From Didymodactylos carnosus (lineage: Eukaryota > Rotifera > Eurotatoria > Philodinida > Philodinidae), in assembly GCA_905250885.1 (NCBI GenBank), contig CAJNOQ010000514.1, forward strand, positions 1-48,440: DNA of 48,440 nucleotides, written 5' to 3'. Under the pieces are notes generated by a model, which had not been told where the DNA came from, made no database searches, and saw nothing but the letters and a program-made list of their open reading frames with translations. The translations under genes and the position numbers were made by a program. Below, one piece after another: positions 10,901 to 23,700 of the stretch (positions are counted from its first letter, which is position 1; the number at the start of each line of letters is the position of its first letter).

Positions 10901-13900
10901 CAGAATTTTCCGCTCTAGTGTTCAACAAAAATAGTCAACAATTAAGTTTCTCCCGATAACTGCTCAACTAAAACTACTTAAACCTGATAATCAAGTATAG
11001 CTAATAAACTCTCTAACGGGCGTCTCGGATTAAATGAGCCTCTCAGTATTTTGCTTTTTTTCTGCTTTTATTTTGCTAACTTGGTTGGATTTTTTTCCGA
11101 GACTCGATATTTTTTTAACAGATGTGGTGCGAAATACTCTACCTAAAAAAATTATACCTAAACTATAATTTCAGAACTTCAATCAAGAAAACTAAGCCAG
11201 TTAGGTGAAAATACAAACTTTCCAAACTCAAAATTGTTTTTTGACTTGAACTTTTCTGCTACTATTTCCGCCAAAAAGTGTAGCAAAAGTGAGAAACCTG
11301 TTTATGTTTGGTACTTTCAAATGTGCTCTTTCTCGTGGTCTGTAAAAAAATTCTTTTAAAGCAGATGGTGTGCTGGAGAACGAAGTTACAAAAATACGTC
11401 AAAAGTTGACAACCTCCTCGTTTCCAACAATGTGCTCAAGCAAGACACAGAAAACATGATTGAAGTTTTAGTTTTACAGTTAGATAGAGAAGGGCAATCA
11501 TTAATGATCAAAACAAAACAAATCCAATCGAAAAAGCTTTTATTTTGATGGAGTTATGGGACTTTTATTGAAAGCACCACCATACGCAGACTTTAAAAAA
11601 TTAATGAAAAACTGCATGATAACCAACAGAAAAACTATTATTTCGCTGTGGCTTTTGATGTAAAAAAATTTGAAGCATAGATAAAAGATCGAGCGAAGTC
11701 AAGGCTCCAAAATGGTCAATTCAGTTTTTCTTACTTTCAAAATGTTAACACAAGAAATCATTTTCGAGTTTGGAAAGTTCACATTTTTTTCGACTTTCAT
11801 CTAATTGGTTGGTTTTTTTGATTGAAGTTCTGAAATTATAGTTTAGATATGATTTTGTAGAGTATTTCGCAACGCATCTTTTAAAGAAAACATCGAGTCT
11901 CGGAAACACATCCAAACCAAGTTATAAGCAAAATACTGAGAGGCTCATTTATTCTGGGACACCCGTTATGCAATATTGAACGTCTGCTTAATTTGAATCG
12001 TGTTACTATGCTAAATTTTAAATTTATCTATTTCGATCTGAAATATTTTGAACTGTTTACGTTTTTCGGCGGATAAAAGTTATTATCAGTAAAAGGAATA
12101 TATAATCATCTCCCTATTTTCTTACACTATGTCTATACGACGGTTTTCTTTTACAACACCACCATTTTTTCTTTTTTAGAAAGAAATTGGACGGTTGTGA
12201 AATGTAACGTCCTCGCACTGATAAAGAGCCACCACCAGCACCGCCACCACCAGTACCACTCATAATATTATCTGGACCCATTTCAACGAATTCACGATCC
12301 TAAATTAAAAGAAATAGATACTGACATAAATGGGTATATTATTCGTATTGGTATTTACAGTTGTTAATTCTAGACAGTGTAATAAATGATGATGTTGCAG
12401 TTCAAATGGATTTGACAATGTTGTTCGATCGTGGTTATCATCAAGTAGATATTGTTCACGACGACGTTTTGCTGCTACAAATGCATTACTAGTCGCATTA
12501 CGAGCTAAACGAATTCGTGTTTGACGAGCTTTCTAAACACGAAAATTAAACTATAATTGTGTAAAGATGTATCTCTATTTAATTTGTTGATAACCCTTAC
12601 CCTCTGCGCTTTCATTTTATCCGCTCGTTGACTTTGGTGATAAATACGACTAAAATTTGACACGATGACTGGAACTGGTAATGCTATGACAAGTACGCCA
12701 CTCAATGAGCACACACCACCTACAATTTTCCCTGTCCATGTTTTTGGAACCATGTCACCGTATCTAGAAGATAGAATATCATACTTACAGTTCAAAAATA
12801 ATTTTAAGACCTTATCAACATCTCCGACTACTGTTCGTCTATTGAATTTCGACGTTTGTTATTTCTTCTGCTGAAAATCTACATCATTTATTCTCCTTTT
12901 ACATTGGAGAAGTAGTGTACGATGGATTTTGAAAAAAATGAATGTTGATGTTTTCTATGGATCAAAGCTTAGCCTATTAAAGTGAGATCACTGTTCTTTG
13001 AACTATAATGACACTTATATTCATTAAAAGAGATATACGTCAAGGAGAAAAATATTCACTGTATAACCTAGTTAAGAAGAATCTATTTTTAAATGCCATA
13101 TGTTTAATAGGTACATGTGCCACAATTTTGTTTGTTTGTCTATCTAGATCTGTACTTGAAATAGATCAAATTCACTGCATGTAAGCTACGAAAAATAGAG
13201 TATGTGTGTACAATATATTTATTCAAGATAATATATATTCTATCTTTATTTGTCAATACACAAATGATCATGCTAATTTACTAACGTCATATAAAGTATA
13301 TCAGTCGACAACAGATTTAACATATCACACTTGCTCTTTTTCTCTTTTTTTCCCTTCAAAATATCGAGATGCGAAGGATACCGAAATAATCGTGATTTAC
13401 ATGCATACATTTTATCAGATTTTAAAAATAACAGCCTGGGAACAAATGGATTTTCGAATCAACAATGTCGATCCATAATTTTTAGCTCGATTTATAAGTA
13501 AAGCCTAGGAATATTTTTCAAAATAAAAGCTGCTTTGCAACATAATAATTTTTGCGAATTTTTCAGATAAAATGTTTTTTTCAACTCTTGACGCTATACA
13601 GAGCTGAAAACCGGCAAATCATATGAAACCAAGTATGCAGATCTTGGATAAACAGATCTTTGTTACAAGTCTCTGTTTATGTTGTGTATCCAAAGACTAT
13701 AGCAATACTTCAGAGGAAAAGATTCCGCATAATGGGATATAAAAAACCCAAACATTGCTTTACGAAAAAAAAATACTTTATAATGTAACTTTAGCTTATT
13801 AGTCAAGAATTTGTGAGTATATTTAACAAGGCAAGATGTATCTATTACATCTGCGTTCTATGAGAAAATTTCTCATAGCTGCTTGCATGGTTTAAGCTTA

Positions 13901-15180
13901 AAAAACTTACTATATTTAAGCTCAAACAAAATGAGTTTGAGTTACACCTACCCAAGTGTTGTCATTGTAACAATGGTGTACCAAAATGCTGCTGGTATAC
14001 TTGTAAATTTTGTATATACCACGCTTTTTTCTGCATAGTACATAACAGTAGCAAAAATAATAATAGCCATTGTTAACGAAAATAAGAGAAAACCGAGTTC
14101 GCTCGCACAACTTTTTAGCGTATAACCGAGAACACGTAATCCTTGACTATGCCGAGAAAATTTAAATATCCTAAATACACGAAATACACGCAACGTCACA
14201 AATGCGCCGCTCACTTCACCTTTATGTGACATAAATAAACCGATATAATATGGCATAATGGCGACAACGTCGATGACACTCATTACACTTCGAACAAATT
14301 TCAAACGATCGGGTGCTGCGTACAGTCGAAGAAAATATTCTACCGTAAATATCATAACACAGGCAGTATCGAGACAAAAAAATTGTTGTGAAAATCGTTC
14401 ACCGCATGACCAAATATAACCAGTCTCAGGATTTGGTCCACAAGCAACCGTATCGAAAACATTTGCGATTACCGAAACGGCAATAAAAACTCCTGTTACA
14501 TAATAGAAAACGGATGCCATTGTCGATGTATTTGGGTTTTCGAATGCTCGCCACATCGATTCGCGAACTGACTTTGGCTGTGGCTGAGCTTTGTCTTCAT
14601 CTTCATGTAAACGATCATCAATGAGACGTTCTTGGTTTTCTCGCTTACGATCACGATAATCTTCATAACAACAATCACCGATAATATCCGGTAGTATTCC
14701 GAAAAAAGCGAGCTCTTCGTCATAAGCCGCTATACATTCGTGTTTAGCATAGTGTAGCTTGCCAGTTCGATAAAAGTTTAGTATAATTCGAAAAACGTCA
14801 GGATCTCGATCGAAAAAATATTCTTTGGTATCTAAGTAAATTTGAAAATCATCGTAAAGAAATACATAATGAAATATAAAATTTCACAGGTTACCTTCAT
14901 CATAAAAAAATTCTTTTTCATTTGAGCCTAATAATGAATCGGGATATTTCTCTAATGTCGAACGCCAACATTCAAAACGTGTACCGCTTACATTAATTAT
15001 TATTTTGTCATCACACCTTTTTTCGTTTGGGCTTAATCCGTTTGATGTGGTTGATGTTGATGGTGAGGATGACGTTTGTGGAACACGAAACGGTGGTGGT
15101 GGTAATGGATTTTTCGCTAATGGTACCCATCCGATAGCAGCTGCTCTTGCAAACGGAAGCCAAGCAGCAACACTTGCCAT
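7911..15180 (-). CDS. Shal: Shal-type voltage-gated potassium channel (Kv4)
   Basis: Pore-forming subunit of A-type (fast-inactivating) K+ channels, acting as a tetramer in the plasma membrane. Exons run 15180-14895, 14831-13952, 12763-12601, 12532-12359, 12299-12126, 8373-7978 and 7916-7911; all junctions are GT-AG and in frame, giving 692 residues (human Kv4.2 has 630). Residues 1-18 read [18 protein letters not shown], the Kv4 N-terminal signature. The T1 domain (about 59-155) has the Kv4 zinc motif H122, C128, C149, C150. S1 begins near 198, S4 (about 310-332) has the regular arginine ladder, and the selectivity filter TLGYGD is 387-392, with its glycine codon split by an intron. After S6 come HHHLLHCLE and a CCKRK cluster typical of Kv4. 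The last large exon lies beyond a 3.75-kb intron; TPLTTIN resembles the distal Kv4 tail. The ending is uncertain: the best acceptor gives ATG-TAA immediately. Confidence 0.96.
8375..8858. other. Shal intron 5, part upstream of the LINE coding relic
   Basis: AT-rich intronic sequence without exon signals. A short palindrome-rich patch near 8760-8815 (repeated GATCATGATTATCAGCGATC words) may be the eroded 5' part of the LINE that follows. Confidence 0.4.
8859..10455 (+). mobile_element. Decayed LINE with reverse-transcriptase relic
   Basis: The three plus-strand frames together carry the ordered landmarks of a non-LTR reverse transcriptase: VVPIHKKG and [17 protein letters not shown] near 8965-9080, FSKAFDSV near 9260, [11 protein letters not shown] near 9395, the active-site box FVDD near 9500, and a carboxy-terminal block [19 protein letters not shown] near 10160-10220. 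The tail motif is typical of CR1/jockey-type LINEs. The frame changes several times and stops intervene, so it is dead. The 5' part is missing or unrecognisable. Pyrimidine-rich sequence to about 10455 looks like its 3' untranslated region. It lies antisense inside Shal intron 5. No target duplication was identified. Confidence 0.85.
10468..10598. mobile_element. Short MITE with 18-25 bp inverted ends
   Basis: The left end carries AGGCTACGTTTACACTA (10476-10492) and the right end carries its complement with one mismatch (TAGTGTAAACATAGCCT). Weaker pairing extends to TTAG at the outer edge. The spacer of about 80 bases contains repeated GTTAACT words. It lies just downstream of the LINE. No clear target duplication. 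Confidence 0.65.
11015..11967. mobile_element. 953-bp element with very long terminal inverted repeats
   Basis: The arms are about 220 bases each (11015 to about 11240 and about 11750 to 11967). They begin AACGGGCGTC on the left and end in the matching GGGACACCCGTT on the right. Blocks shared by both arms include AATGAGCCTCTCAGTATTTT, CGAGACTCGAT, GAAATACTCTAC, and AACTATAATTTCAGAACTTC. Several differences between arms suggest moderate age. The 500-base interior has no recognisable transposase. It sits within Shal intron 5. Confidence 0.8.
12764..13951. other. Shal intron 2, splitting the selectivity-filter codon
   Basis: This 1188-base AT-rich intron separates the GG and A of the first glycine codon of GYGD. 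A small minus-strand AG at 12764-12765 is preceded by a T/C-rich stretch, and the donor is GTAGGT. No insertion or nested exon was recognised inside. Confidence 0.75.
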
Positions 15181-15408
15181 ATTGTCTAACAAAGACAGAC
15201 GAAAATTGATCGTAATATATGAAACTGCTCTTGTAAGAGAAGTCTACTCGTTTGCCATTATTATCTTATTATAATTGGCTTTTATTGCTCTACCTGGAAA
15301 AGTATCTTTTCTCCCAGTTTACTATGTATTCGACAGAAGTGCATGCATCTGCAGGGCTTTGCCTAAACTTCTAGAATCTCTTTCATGTGCCAACGTTTAA
15401 TGGTACAG

Positions 15409-15813
15409 TGAAAATGGAAAAACATTTTTTAATACTGGACAAAAATATGCATCAATTGTACTATTGCATTTCAAATATTGTGAGTTATGAATCTGTAAAA
15501 ACTTTTTTTCTCAAAACAGAGTCAAAGAATGGTTTCATGCAACTTTGTCTGTTTCTTCTAGATGGAAAAGGCAATAATGATAGAAGACAAAAAAAAAGAC
15601 AAGAAAAAAAAGAACTTAAAACAAAATCGTCTATCGCCGGAAGTAGTTGAGATCATTAACAACCTCCATTTTTAAAAGAAAATATTCTTCTTCTTCACAG
15701 ATCGCATTTCATATTGTAAATTGGAAAAAAGATTAACCGACATAAAGCAAATAACTAGTCAACCGTTCGGTATTAAATATGATGATATACAGAATTTAAA
15801 GGATATACTCTAA
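15409..15813 (+). CDS. Possible 3' exon chain of an unidentified gene
   Basis: Three plus-strand blocks link in frame through GT-AG introns of 82 and 58 bases: 15409-15479, 15562-15642 and 15701-15813, ending in TAA. The acceptors are good (TTTCTTCTAG, TTCTTCTTCACAG); the donors are GTGAGT and GTAGTT. The peptide is lysine-rich in the middle (KKRQEKKELKTKSS) and ends with KLEKRLTDIKQITSQPFG and about 15 further residues. No family was recognised. The first block has no start codon in frame, so either an upstream exon lies in the short gap to Shal or the chain is a remnant. It is head-to-head with Shal, whose ATG is 229 bases away. Confidence 0.3.
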
Positions 15814-16057
15814 ACACGAAAATCCTTGATTTTTGTTCAGACGAACAGATGGTTTTTATATAACAGTTATGATTTCTCTTAAACTAATTCATTGCCAGTC
15901 ATATGTCATAAGAGAAGTATCATTGTTTGTACATATGAGCGTGGATAGTGCTACACTAAAATATTACAAATGCTTTTAATAGCAATCATATTCTTTATTT
16001 TTTTTGTGTATATTAATCTGGTCTTTCTTTCTTTCTTTTCTGTTTTTGTTTCCCTAG

Positions 16058-16079
16058 ATATATATATATATATATATAT
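16058..16079. repeat. (TA)n microsatellite
   Basis: About 11 uninterrupted TA units, preceded nearby by a CTTT-rich run (16022-16040). Confidence 0.9.
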
Positions 16080-19000
16080 TGGAGCATCAATTAGACTACA
16101 GTTCGTCTTTCATTCATTCGCAATAGAAACAAGCGCTATATAATTTATATTGAAGAATAATAATACCAAAAACAAAAGAAGATATTAATCATTTCTGTAA
16201 ATAGCTCTCTCTCTATGTTTATGTTTTAGATTTGATTATTTTCTCCAAAAGAAAACTTATATAGTTTAATTTGAATGGATTTAAGAGATTTATCGTAAAC
16301 GAGATTCTGATTGATAATTAACGCATATTATAAAGTAGGCTGTGTAAAAGTGTTAGACCCAAAAATAGCACCAGTAAGAAAATAATCAGTTAAGAATCTA
16401 TAAATATCCATATCTAACGAATTTCTCGCAAATGAACTATATTAGTAGCGAAGTGAAGTTAGATACTATAGATACTCGTTTTTTTTCTGTGTTAAAACAT
16501 GTTTCTGAATTTCGCTCGTTGTTGCTATATTTCTACTTAAAAACTAATAATATAAAGTTGACAACAACAACAACAAAAAGGAAAAGAACTTAGTTATAGT
16601 TCTCAAGTATTTATTCAGAAAGAATGGTACTATTTTCTACCATATGTTTATTGCTTTTTCGTTTTTTTTTTTTAATAGATCAATTTTGTCGTTTCCGAAT
16701 CAATAAAAAAAGGTTCTTCTGTTGTTTAGAAAGACAATTTCATAGCAAAAACTATATGCCTAAAAAAAACTAAACGACGCATCAATTTGGTACCACAAGA
16801 GAAAAATTCACAACGTGATAAATCTTATTTTAGAAATTACTAAAGTTAATATTAAAGAGTAATTCACTAATAAAGATAAAGTAGTTCTCAATGTGACAAT
16901 TGTTCTCGTGTTAATGGAATGCGATAAAATCACGTAGAAACATACATACAAGAAGATATAAAATAAGAAAGAACGATAAGGTTATTTACTTAAGTGGTCG
17001 TATTCGAACCCTAGAAAGTTTGAAAGTGCACTAAAACTCAATGATCAATTATCAAAAAGTTCAATAAAAATTACAATAGGGAAAGATGCTGCTATGCATT
17101 ACCTGAAATTATTTTTATGAATTATTTGTTTATGATGCTTAAATTTTAAAGCTATGCGAACAAAATCCCATAAAAATCATTTGCTACTGGTACTGTTGAG
17201 CTATGATTATTAGTACGACCGGTCATACACATAGACTGTGAACAATAATGGAAAACTTCTCGTCATCTATTCTGAACAAAATAGAAAAAAGTTGAAATTA
17301 ATGCTTAAAAACATTTGATTTTAATTAACTATTTCTTTTCCCTTATGAACGGACAGAAAGAGAGTTGTAGTTGAACAACTGATGTCTATTATGAAGTGGT
17401 AGTTATAATGCTCTCTACATTTTAGCTTTATTCCCTATATGCCTTTGATAAGATTCTACGTTAAAAGGACTTAATCAAAATGCAATTTGATAAGCAGTTC
17501 GTTTTAAGAAGAAGTGAGTAGCTATTTCAACATGAAACACACCATAGTTAACACAAAATAGCATGTCATATTCCACTTTTACGTTAGACTATCTACGTAA
17601 GAAATCTGCGACAACCTTATTAGAGAACGATGCAAAAATGTACCATAAATGGGCATAACACACTGGGTTTCGTCAAACAGTGTCATTAACAATTTTTAAT
17701 GCACAAAACGACACTAATATTTGTTCGGTGCTAGACTGACATTTTTTGTTGCATTTTTGTCCAGGTCAAAAAATATCGTTTGATCTCATTATAAACTTTA
17801 GAAAACTCTGCTACATTCTAGGCTAACTAATTATTTTTTTCTTTTTCTATTACTACATTTAGTAGGTTCTAAATTACACTAAACCACACCATTCAGTATT
17901 ATATCTCAGTACCGGATACTTCCTACATGGGAAGAGAAAAATATAGACAATCTATAGGGAAGAGAAAGGGATAGCTAAAAACAATACTTTGCACATGTAT
18001 ACGTTTTGCTGTTTTTAGGGATCTGAAGGATTAACACAGAAAACAAACTCTGAGCAATTTAAATGAAAGTAGTATATAGTGTATTCGCACTAAAAACCTA
18101 GACTATTTTGATTAACAGTACATTTGAAACTTGGATCAATAATTGTATTTCAATGTTTCTCTTATCTAATAAGTTGAGTAATGAGTTGCTACTAAATATA
18201 AAATATGGTTCGCTCAAGAAAGCTGTCATTCGACTAATGCTCTCTCGCACACGAAAAGTATAAACAGTTTACAAAGGTCCTTCAACATGGGTGAGCTTAT
18301 ATAACAGACGGATAAATCCTAATGCATCTATGAACGATTTCAAGGCCATTTGCTCAATTCGATCTTTTATCATGCTCTATTCTTGAAATTGAACGCACAA
18401 CATCGCAGTTCCACGCAAATTTAAAAGGGAGGTTTGTGAATGCAGACTATTAAACGTAAAAAAGTTTGACTAATGCCTACTTACGCCACTAAAATGGTCG
18501 ATTAAGACAAATTAATGGAATAAAATCTAAAAAACAGAAAAAAATGTCATTATAAAAATCGTTATCAATTTTAAAATCGTAGTCAATTTGGAGTATCAAG
18601 TTTAGGATAACCTCTGTAAAAGATTTTACGCGTCTATCTACAAGCAAATTTCATTTGAACAAGATATTTTTTAAATTTTATTGTGATGTGCAAGATTTTT
18701 TTCGTCTTTAAAACGAATGAATATACCCGCCTTTGTAAATGAAATGTTTGATTTGCCATATAATTGTTTGTTCGAAAATCAAAAAAAGATAGAAATTTGT
18801 GGAATAATTGGATCGATAATCGAGTAAATAAATTTATTTAAATATATTTTATTTTATCTTCTTTTTCTTTTATGTTTAAGGTTAATCACAGTGTCGTTGA
18901 TGAATGAAATCATTTTTTTCAAAATATAATAGAAAAAAATTGTTTATAGAGAACGATGATATTGATGATGTAAAAAATAGAGAGAAATAATCGTTTTCGA

Positions 19001-19887
19001 GGTGTAGAATACGTTATATAAGATTGTAGAATTATTTTTTATTTGATTGTTATTTAAAAACATATTTGATTGTTATATAACAACAATATTTTGTTTCATT
19101 AATTTTTAGTATTAAGTATATAAAAAAATAATATTTTGTGAATTTTTTTTGTTAACTATATTAGTGTAAATTATCTCTTCTATAAGATACATGATCTAAA
19201 ATAGAAAGAAAACACAGAACAGTGGCGTATAATACATAAAATAATTAACTGTTAATAATTAACATTCATATTTTGAAGATGATTGGAAGTTACACTATGC
19301 CATCAAATGGTAATAATTAAATTAACGGTGTTGTTCATCATGAGGAGAAGAAAACTGGGAAAAAAATAGTTGAAAAAAAAATAATAAAATAAAAATATAA
19401 CAAAAGGTTTTCTGCAAGAGTAGACATTATCATTGCTTGAAAAATCACTCTACCTTTATCGAGTTAAGAGTGCCGATATTCTTGTTGACAAATGTCAGTT
19501 TAAATCCACCTCTTTTCATATTGTTCTGTTGTTAATTATACGGAGAGTTACCAATTTCAAAATAGAAAACATACTTTTCATAAATTAATGAAGCATAATA
19601 ATTACAATAGGTAAAAGTTATTTTAGTCTGTGCTTAGTATGCGTTCTTCTTCTTCTTCTTCGTGTTCGTCTTATGGATTGAACAAACAAGAAAAACGTTT
19701 TTTTAAAAAAAAATCTAATATGTTTTCTTTTTCTTCTCTTTCTCACTTTTGTTGATCCTTTTTTGTTCTGTTGTTGGGCAAATAATTGAAAAAAACTTTA
19801 TAGTCTACACGTTAATACTAGCCCCAGTGACAAAAGTAGAAGAGAAAAGAAGATATCTCAATGATTATGATTATGACGTTAGAAGCG

Positions 19888-19948
19888 TACACATACATAC
19901 ATACACATACACACACACACACACACAACCGGGTTTTGTGTGTGTGTA
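19888..19948. repeat. (CA)n followed by (TG)n, hairpin-forming
   Basis: A CA/CATA-rich run is followed after the short link ACCGGGTTT by a GTGTGTGTGT run. The two halves are complementary, so this microsatellite pair is a potential hairpin. Open frames across it are artefacts of the repeat. Confidence 0.85.
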
Positions 19949-20708
19949 TTCGTCTAAAAAAACGTTTTTGTTCTATCATTTCCGGTAAGGAGACATATAA
20001 CCTTTCTTCTTCTCCTTCATCATACTCTAGTTTCTTATATTAGAAACTACTTGTGCTTAGGAACATTGACATTCAATTTTTTTTATGAACGAGAGAGAAT
20101 AATAACACATGGAGTACCTCACACACGAAATAGGAAAAACAATGAACTGATTTTCTTTTCGCTCTCTCCCTCACGCTCTAAAAATCTATCGTATATAACA
20201 GAAGAATAATTTTACTACATTGTCCCATGTTCCGAGTCACAGAATTCAGAAAAGCAACGAGAAAATACATGTTTTTTGAACATTTCTTCTCATATGGCCC
20301 GCTCGTGATCGTCGATTTAGAAAAAAAGAGACATTGAACAACATACACAGTTTACATGTTTTTTTTTTTTTTTTTATAAAGCAAAGTGCTGTGTTAAACT
20401 AATCAGGAACAATAACAGAAGAAAAAAAAATTCTGCTCTAAACCAAACGAGTTAAACAAAACAAAAATACGCAGAAACATCGAAGCATAGACTCTCTCAA
20501 AAAAAGTGATAAAATTTATTATTAATTTTAATTAACAGTATGTCGTTTATTTACAACATTTTTAATCTATTTGAACGGATGAAAAAAAATTAATGTATTT
20601 TAATGCTTAAGAGTGTCTTGATGGATCTTTTTGTATCGAGTGGGGATACATGAATTACAAATAAAATATTTTACTATTTACCAGTCTCTGTCAAAGAATT
20701 AAACTTCA

Positions 20709-20729
20709 ATATATATATATATATATATA
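20709..20729. repeat. (AT)n microsatellite
   Basis: About ten AT units, then an interrupted CATATATAC extension. Confidence 0.9.
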
Positions 20730-23700
20730 CATATATACTTTGAGTTTAAATTTCTTTTCTTCGTCTAATATTGTATTAATATGCTTGTTTCAATAGAGGT
20801 TAACTAAATCCTTGGTGTTGAGACTGTGTTAGGATGTTAAATATATTTATTATCAAAACTGTTTTGGAAATGCTATTTAGACGGAATGTAAGATTATTTA
20901 TTAATTTGATACAGAAAAAACTAAATTCCACAAGATAAGTTAAAACTTAACATTTTCTTTTCTTTTTCTAGTAAATCTAACAAGAGAAGAATATAAACAA
21001 TTTTTTCTTACTTTTGCCTACGTGATTATTATGTGAACTAGAAGTCTTTTAAATATGTTTAATATAAAAATGATTATGTTCTGTTACTCGCTCTGTTAAT
21101 GAATGATCTCATCATGTGTTCTAAAAGTGTGTACCATCTGTTGAAACAATCTTATAGTAGGTCTACACTTGAGTTTTTACTTGTCCTCACATAATATTTA
21201 TGCATATCTATTTTTCTATCCGTCTCTCTTTCTCTCTTGATTTTCTACATGCGCTAAATTTGTCACCTTAACAATGAAAAAAAAATATATACACAATACA
21301 ACGTGTATATCAATCGTTATTCTAATTATAAGAAAATGACTGAAGCAAAGATCGAGTATATATATACCACCAGAAAAACGCAAAGAAGAAGAAGAAGAGA
21401 GAATAAACAAGAAGATATAAAGAACAACTAATAAAAAGATCGTTTTTCTTAATGTCTCAGTATTTATTGTCATATTCATGTTTGTCTTGTTTATCCTAGC
21501 ACAGCATGCATTAGAACACAAAAAAAAGGTCTTATTTTCCACTTAACAATTATTTTATAGTCATATAAATATACCGGTCACTTTCATTGTTTTATATACT
21601 TAAAACAATCTATCCATAGTCATTCTTCGTTGATCGAAGAGATACTATGGTAGCTGATGTTATACTGAAAGCTGAAAGTTTTAAAGCAACAACAAGTGAT
21701 ATTGAGGATAAACATTCATAAATTTGTTTTTCAGACGAATTTGCAGGCACTAGTATAAATAAAGTCTGCGCGATTTAATCTACCAATTTGTGTACTGTAA
21801 AGATCAACAACAAGTAGATCACAATAACTCAAATGTCTAGTTGTGCAAATAAAAACGAAACTTTTTATTTCGTTCTCATTGAGCCCGTGCATGTTTATAG
21901 TGAACGGTCAGGCTGGAACATTCTTAAACTCAAACTCTATCTACGATCTATTTCAAAAGTGATACTTGCTTTTATATGAACCATTTTTTGTTTTGGAATG
22001 TCCTAATCTGTTGTTCAATATTCATATCAGTTTTCGTGCACTGTTCAAATATTAGTTAGTCCTTGTTCTCTTTTCACGTCTGTTTACGCGAATCAGTGTC
22101 ATCTTTATTTGATGAGATAAAAAGGATTTTTTCCTTTATATTTATTACTTGAATATTATAGATCTAAATACCATTAAAATTAACTAGCATGCTACCTCTC
22201 GTGTCTCCCTATTCTGAAGATTAAATAAAAATTTTCGTAAAAGTGATGACGTCTTCTCGATCGGATGATCTTTATTTATTTATTTAAACACTTTATTTTC
22301 ATCTAACACGCAAATTCTTCTTGTTCTCTTATCTTTGTTCTTCTCTTCAAAATTCCATCCTATCCTCTTTTCTAAAGTAAGATGTCAACATAAAATGTTT
22401 TTTTTTATCGGTAGTTAGTTTAGACGAGGTTATAGCAACATATTCATCTGAGAATTACAAATTTCAACTTGGTGAGTTTTTTCTTCTTATTATTCTTTTT
22501 CACCATTGTAAACATCACCATTCAGCTTTACCATCAATAACGAAATTCTCATTGACAGATAAATTGACTGTGTTTCTTATCAAGGAAACTTTCCTTTGAG
22601 CATGCAATTCTATGTCATACAATGCATCAAATCTCAATTAAAGCTTTTAGAATGTACAGACAATATTCAAAGTAGGCTATGAAACCTTTTTCCATTCACA
22701 GACTGTAGGTATGCATGTACAATGGGCAAAATGGAGCGTGCAACATTTAAGAGTAATTGAACAGATCGGCCTTGCTTTAAACTCAACTAGATACCTATAA
22801 ACATAAGTATGTTGTAATTTTGCTTTGTGAGTTATGTAATCTGGCTACAAATTTATCGATTCACGAAAATCTTGAAGACTTCTGGTTACTAACAACAGTA
22901 TAACTAACGGATTTTATTTAGAACAGAACAATTGCGCGAAGGATATTATTGATCAAAAAGAGTCACGGTCATATTTCTAATAATCAAAGAAAAGTGCGTT
23001 TAATTTAAGATTAGAAAGACATACGGGAAAAAATGATTTGAGTGCACAGGTTTTTCCGGAATGGTGCACTATGTACTGTTTTTCGTGCATAGTTTTTCAA
23101 CGAATAAAAGCTAACTTCATTTTACATTCTAGACGATCTAGAAAAATTTGCACAACACTATCCAAAATAGAATACAATTCATTGTTTTTTTGAATATTTT
23201 TCATAGGAATGAGATAGACACTTGTGGTTTTCACCATTGTATTAAGAAGATCTGAGGAAGATACCTATGCAAAAATTAAGTGGATGGGTCAACCTGCAGG
23301 TGGTGTACATGGCAAATCACTAGAAGAAGATTGTTACTCTTTTCTCTAGAAATCTCTATATTTAAAACACGCGATATATAGCCTAATGTGTCCTCGATCC
23401 GAGCAAGTCTGACCTCTCTAGCTTCTATAAATCCCGGATGGACGACGTTTTACTGAGACATACCTACCTCAGTCTGGTTAGCTCAGATAACCTTAAAAAT
23501 AACTTCATACATGGATTTTGGACCAAGTCGAATCTCGTGGCAACGTTTCGTTTAGAAGACAATTCAAAAACGTAGTGGAAACTTATAGTAAGTGAAAGAA
23601 TCATATTTGTGACTGTTTTCAGCAAAAACTAAAATATTCATAACTCAGCCAAAATAGATCCAGACTACTTCAAAATTTCGCCATATACTTTATTTTGTCT

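Noticed and set aside
15181-15192. A Shal start four codons upstream of MASVAAW
   Set aside because: It would use TTG as the first codon. The ATG at 15180 gives exactly the conserved Kv4 N terminus.
16990-17020. Possible tRNA T-arm (complement of TATTCGAACCCTAG)
   Set aside because: The flanking bases do not pair into a T-stem and no acceptor, D or anticodon arm can be drawn around it.
21216-21542. 108-codon minus-strand open frame
   Set aside because: Composed of microsatellite-like and A/T-rich sequence without protein-like conservation features.
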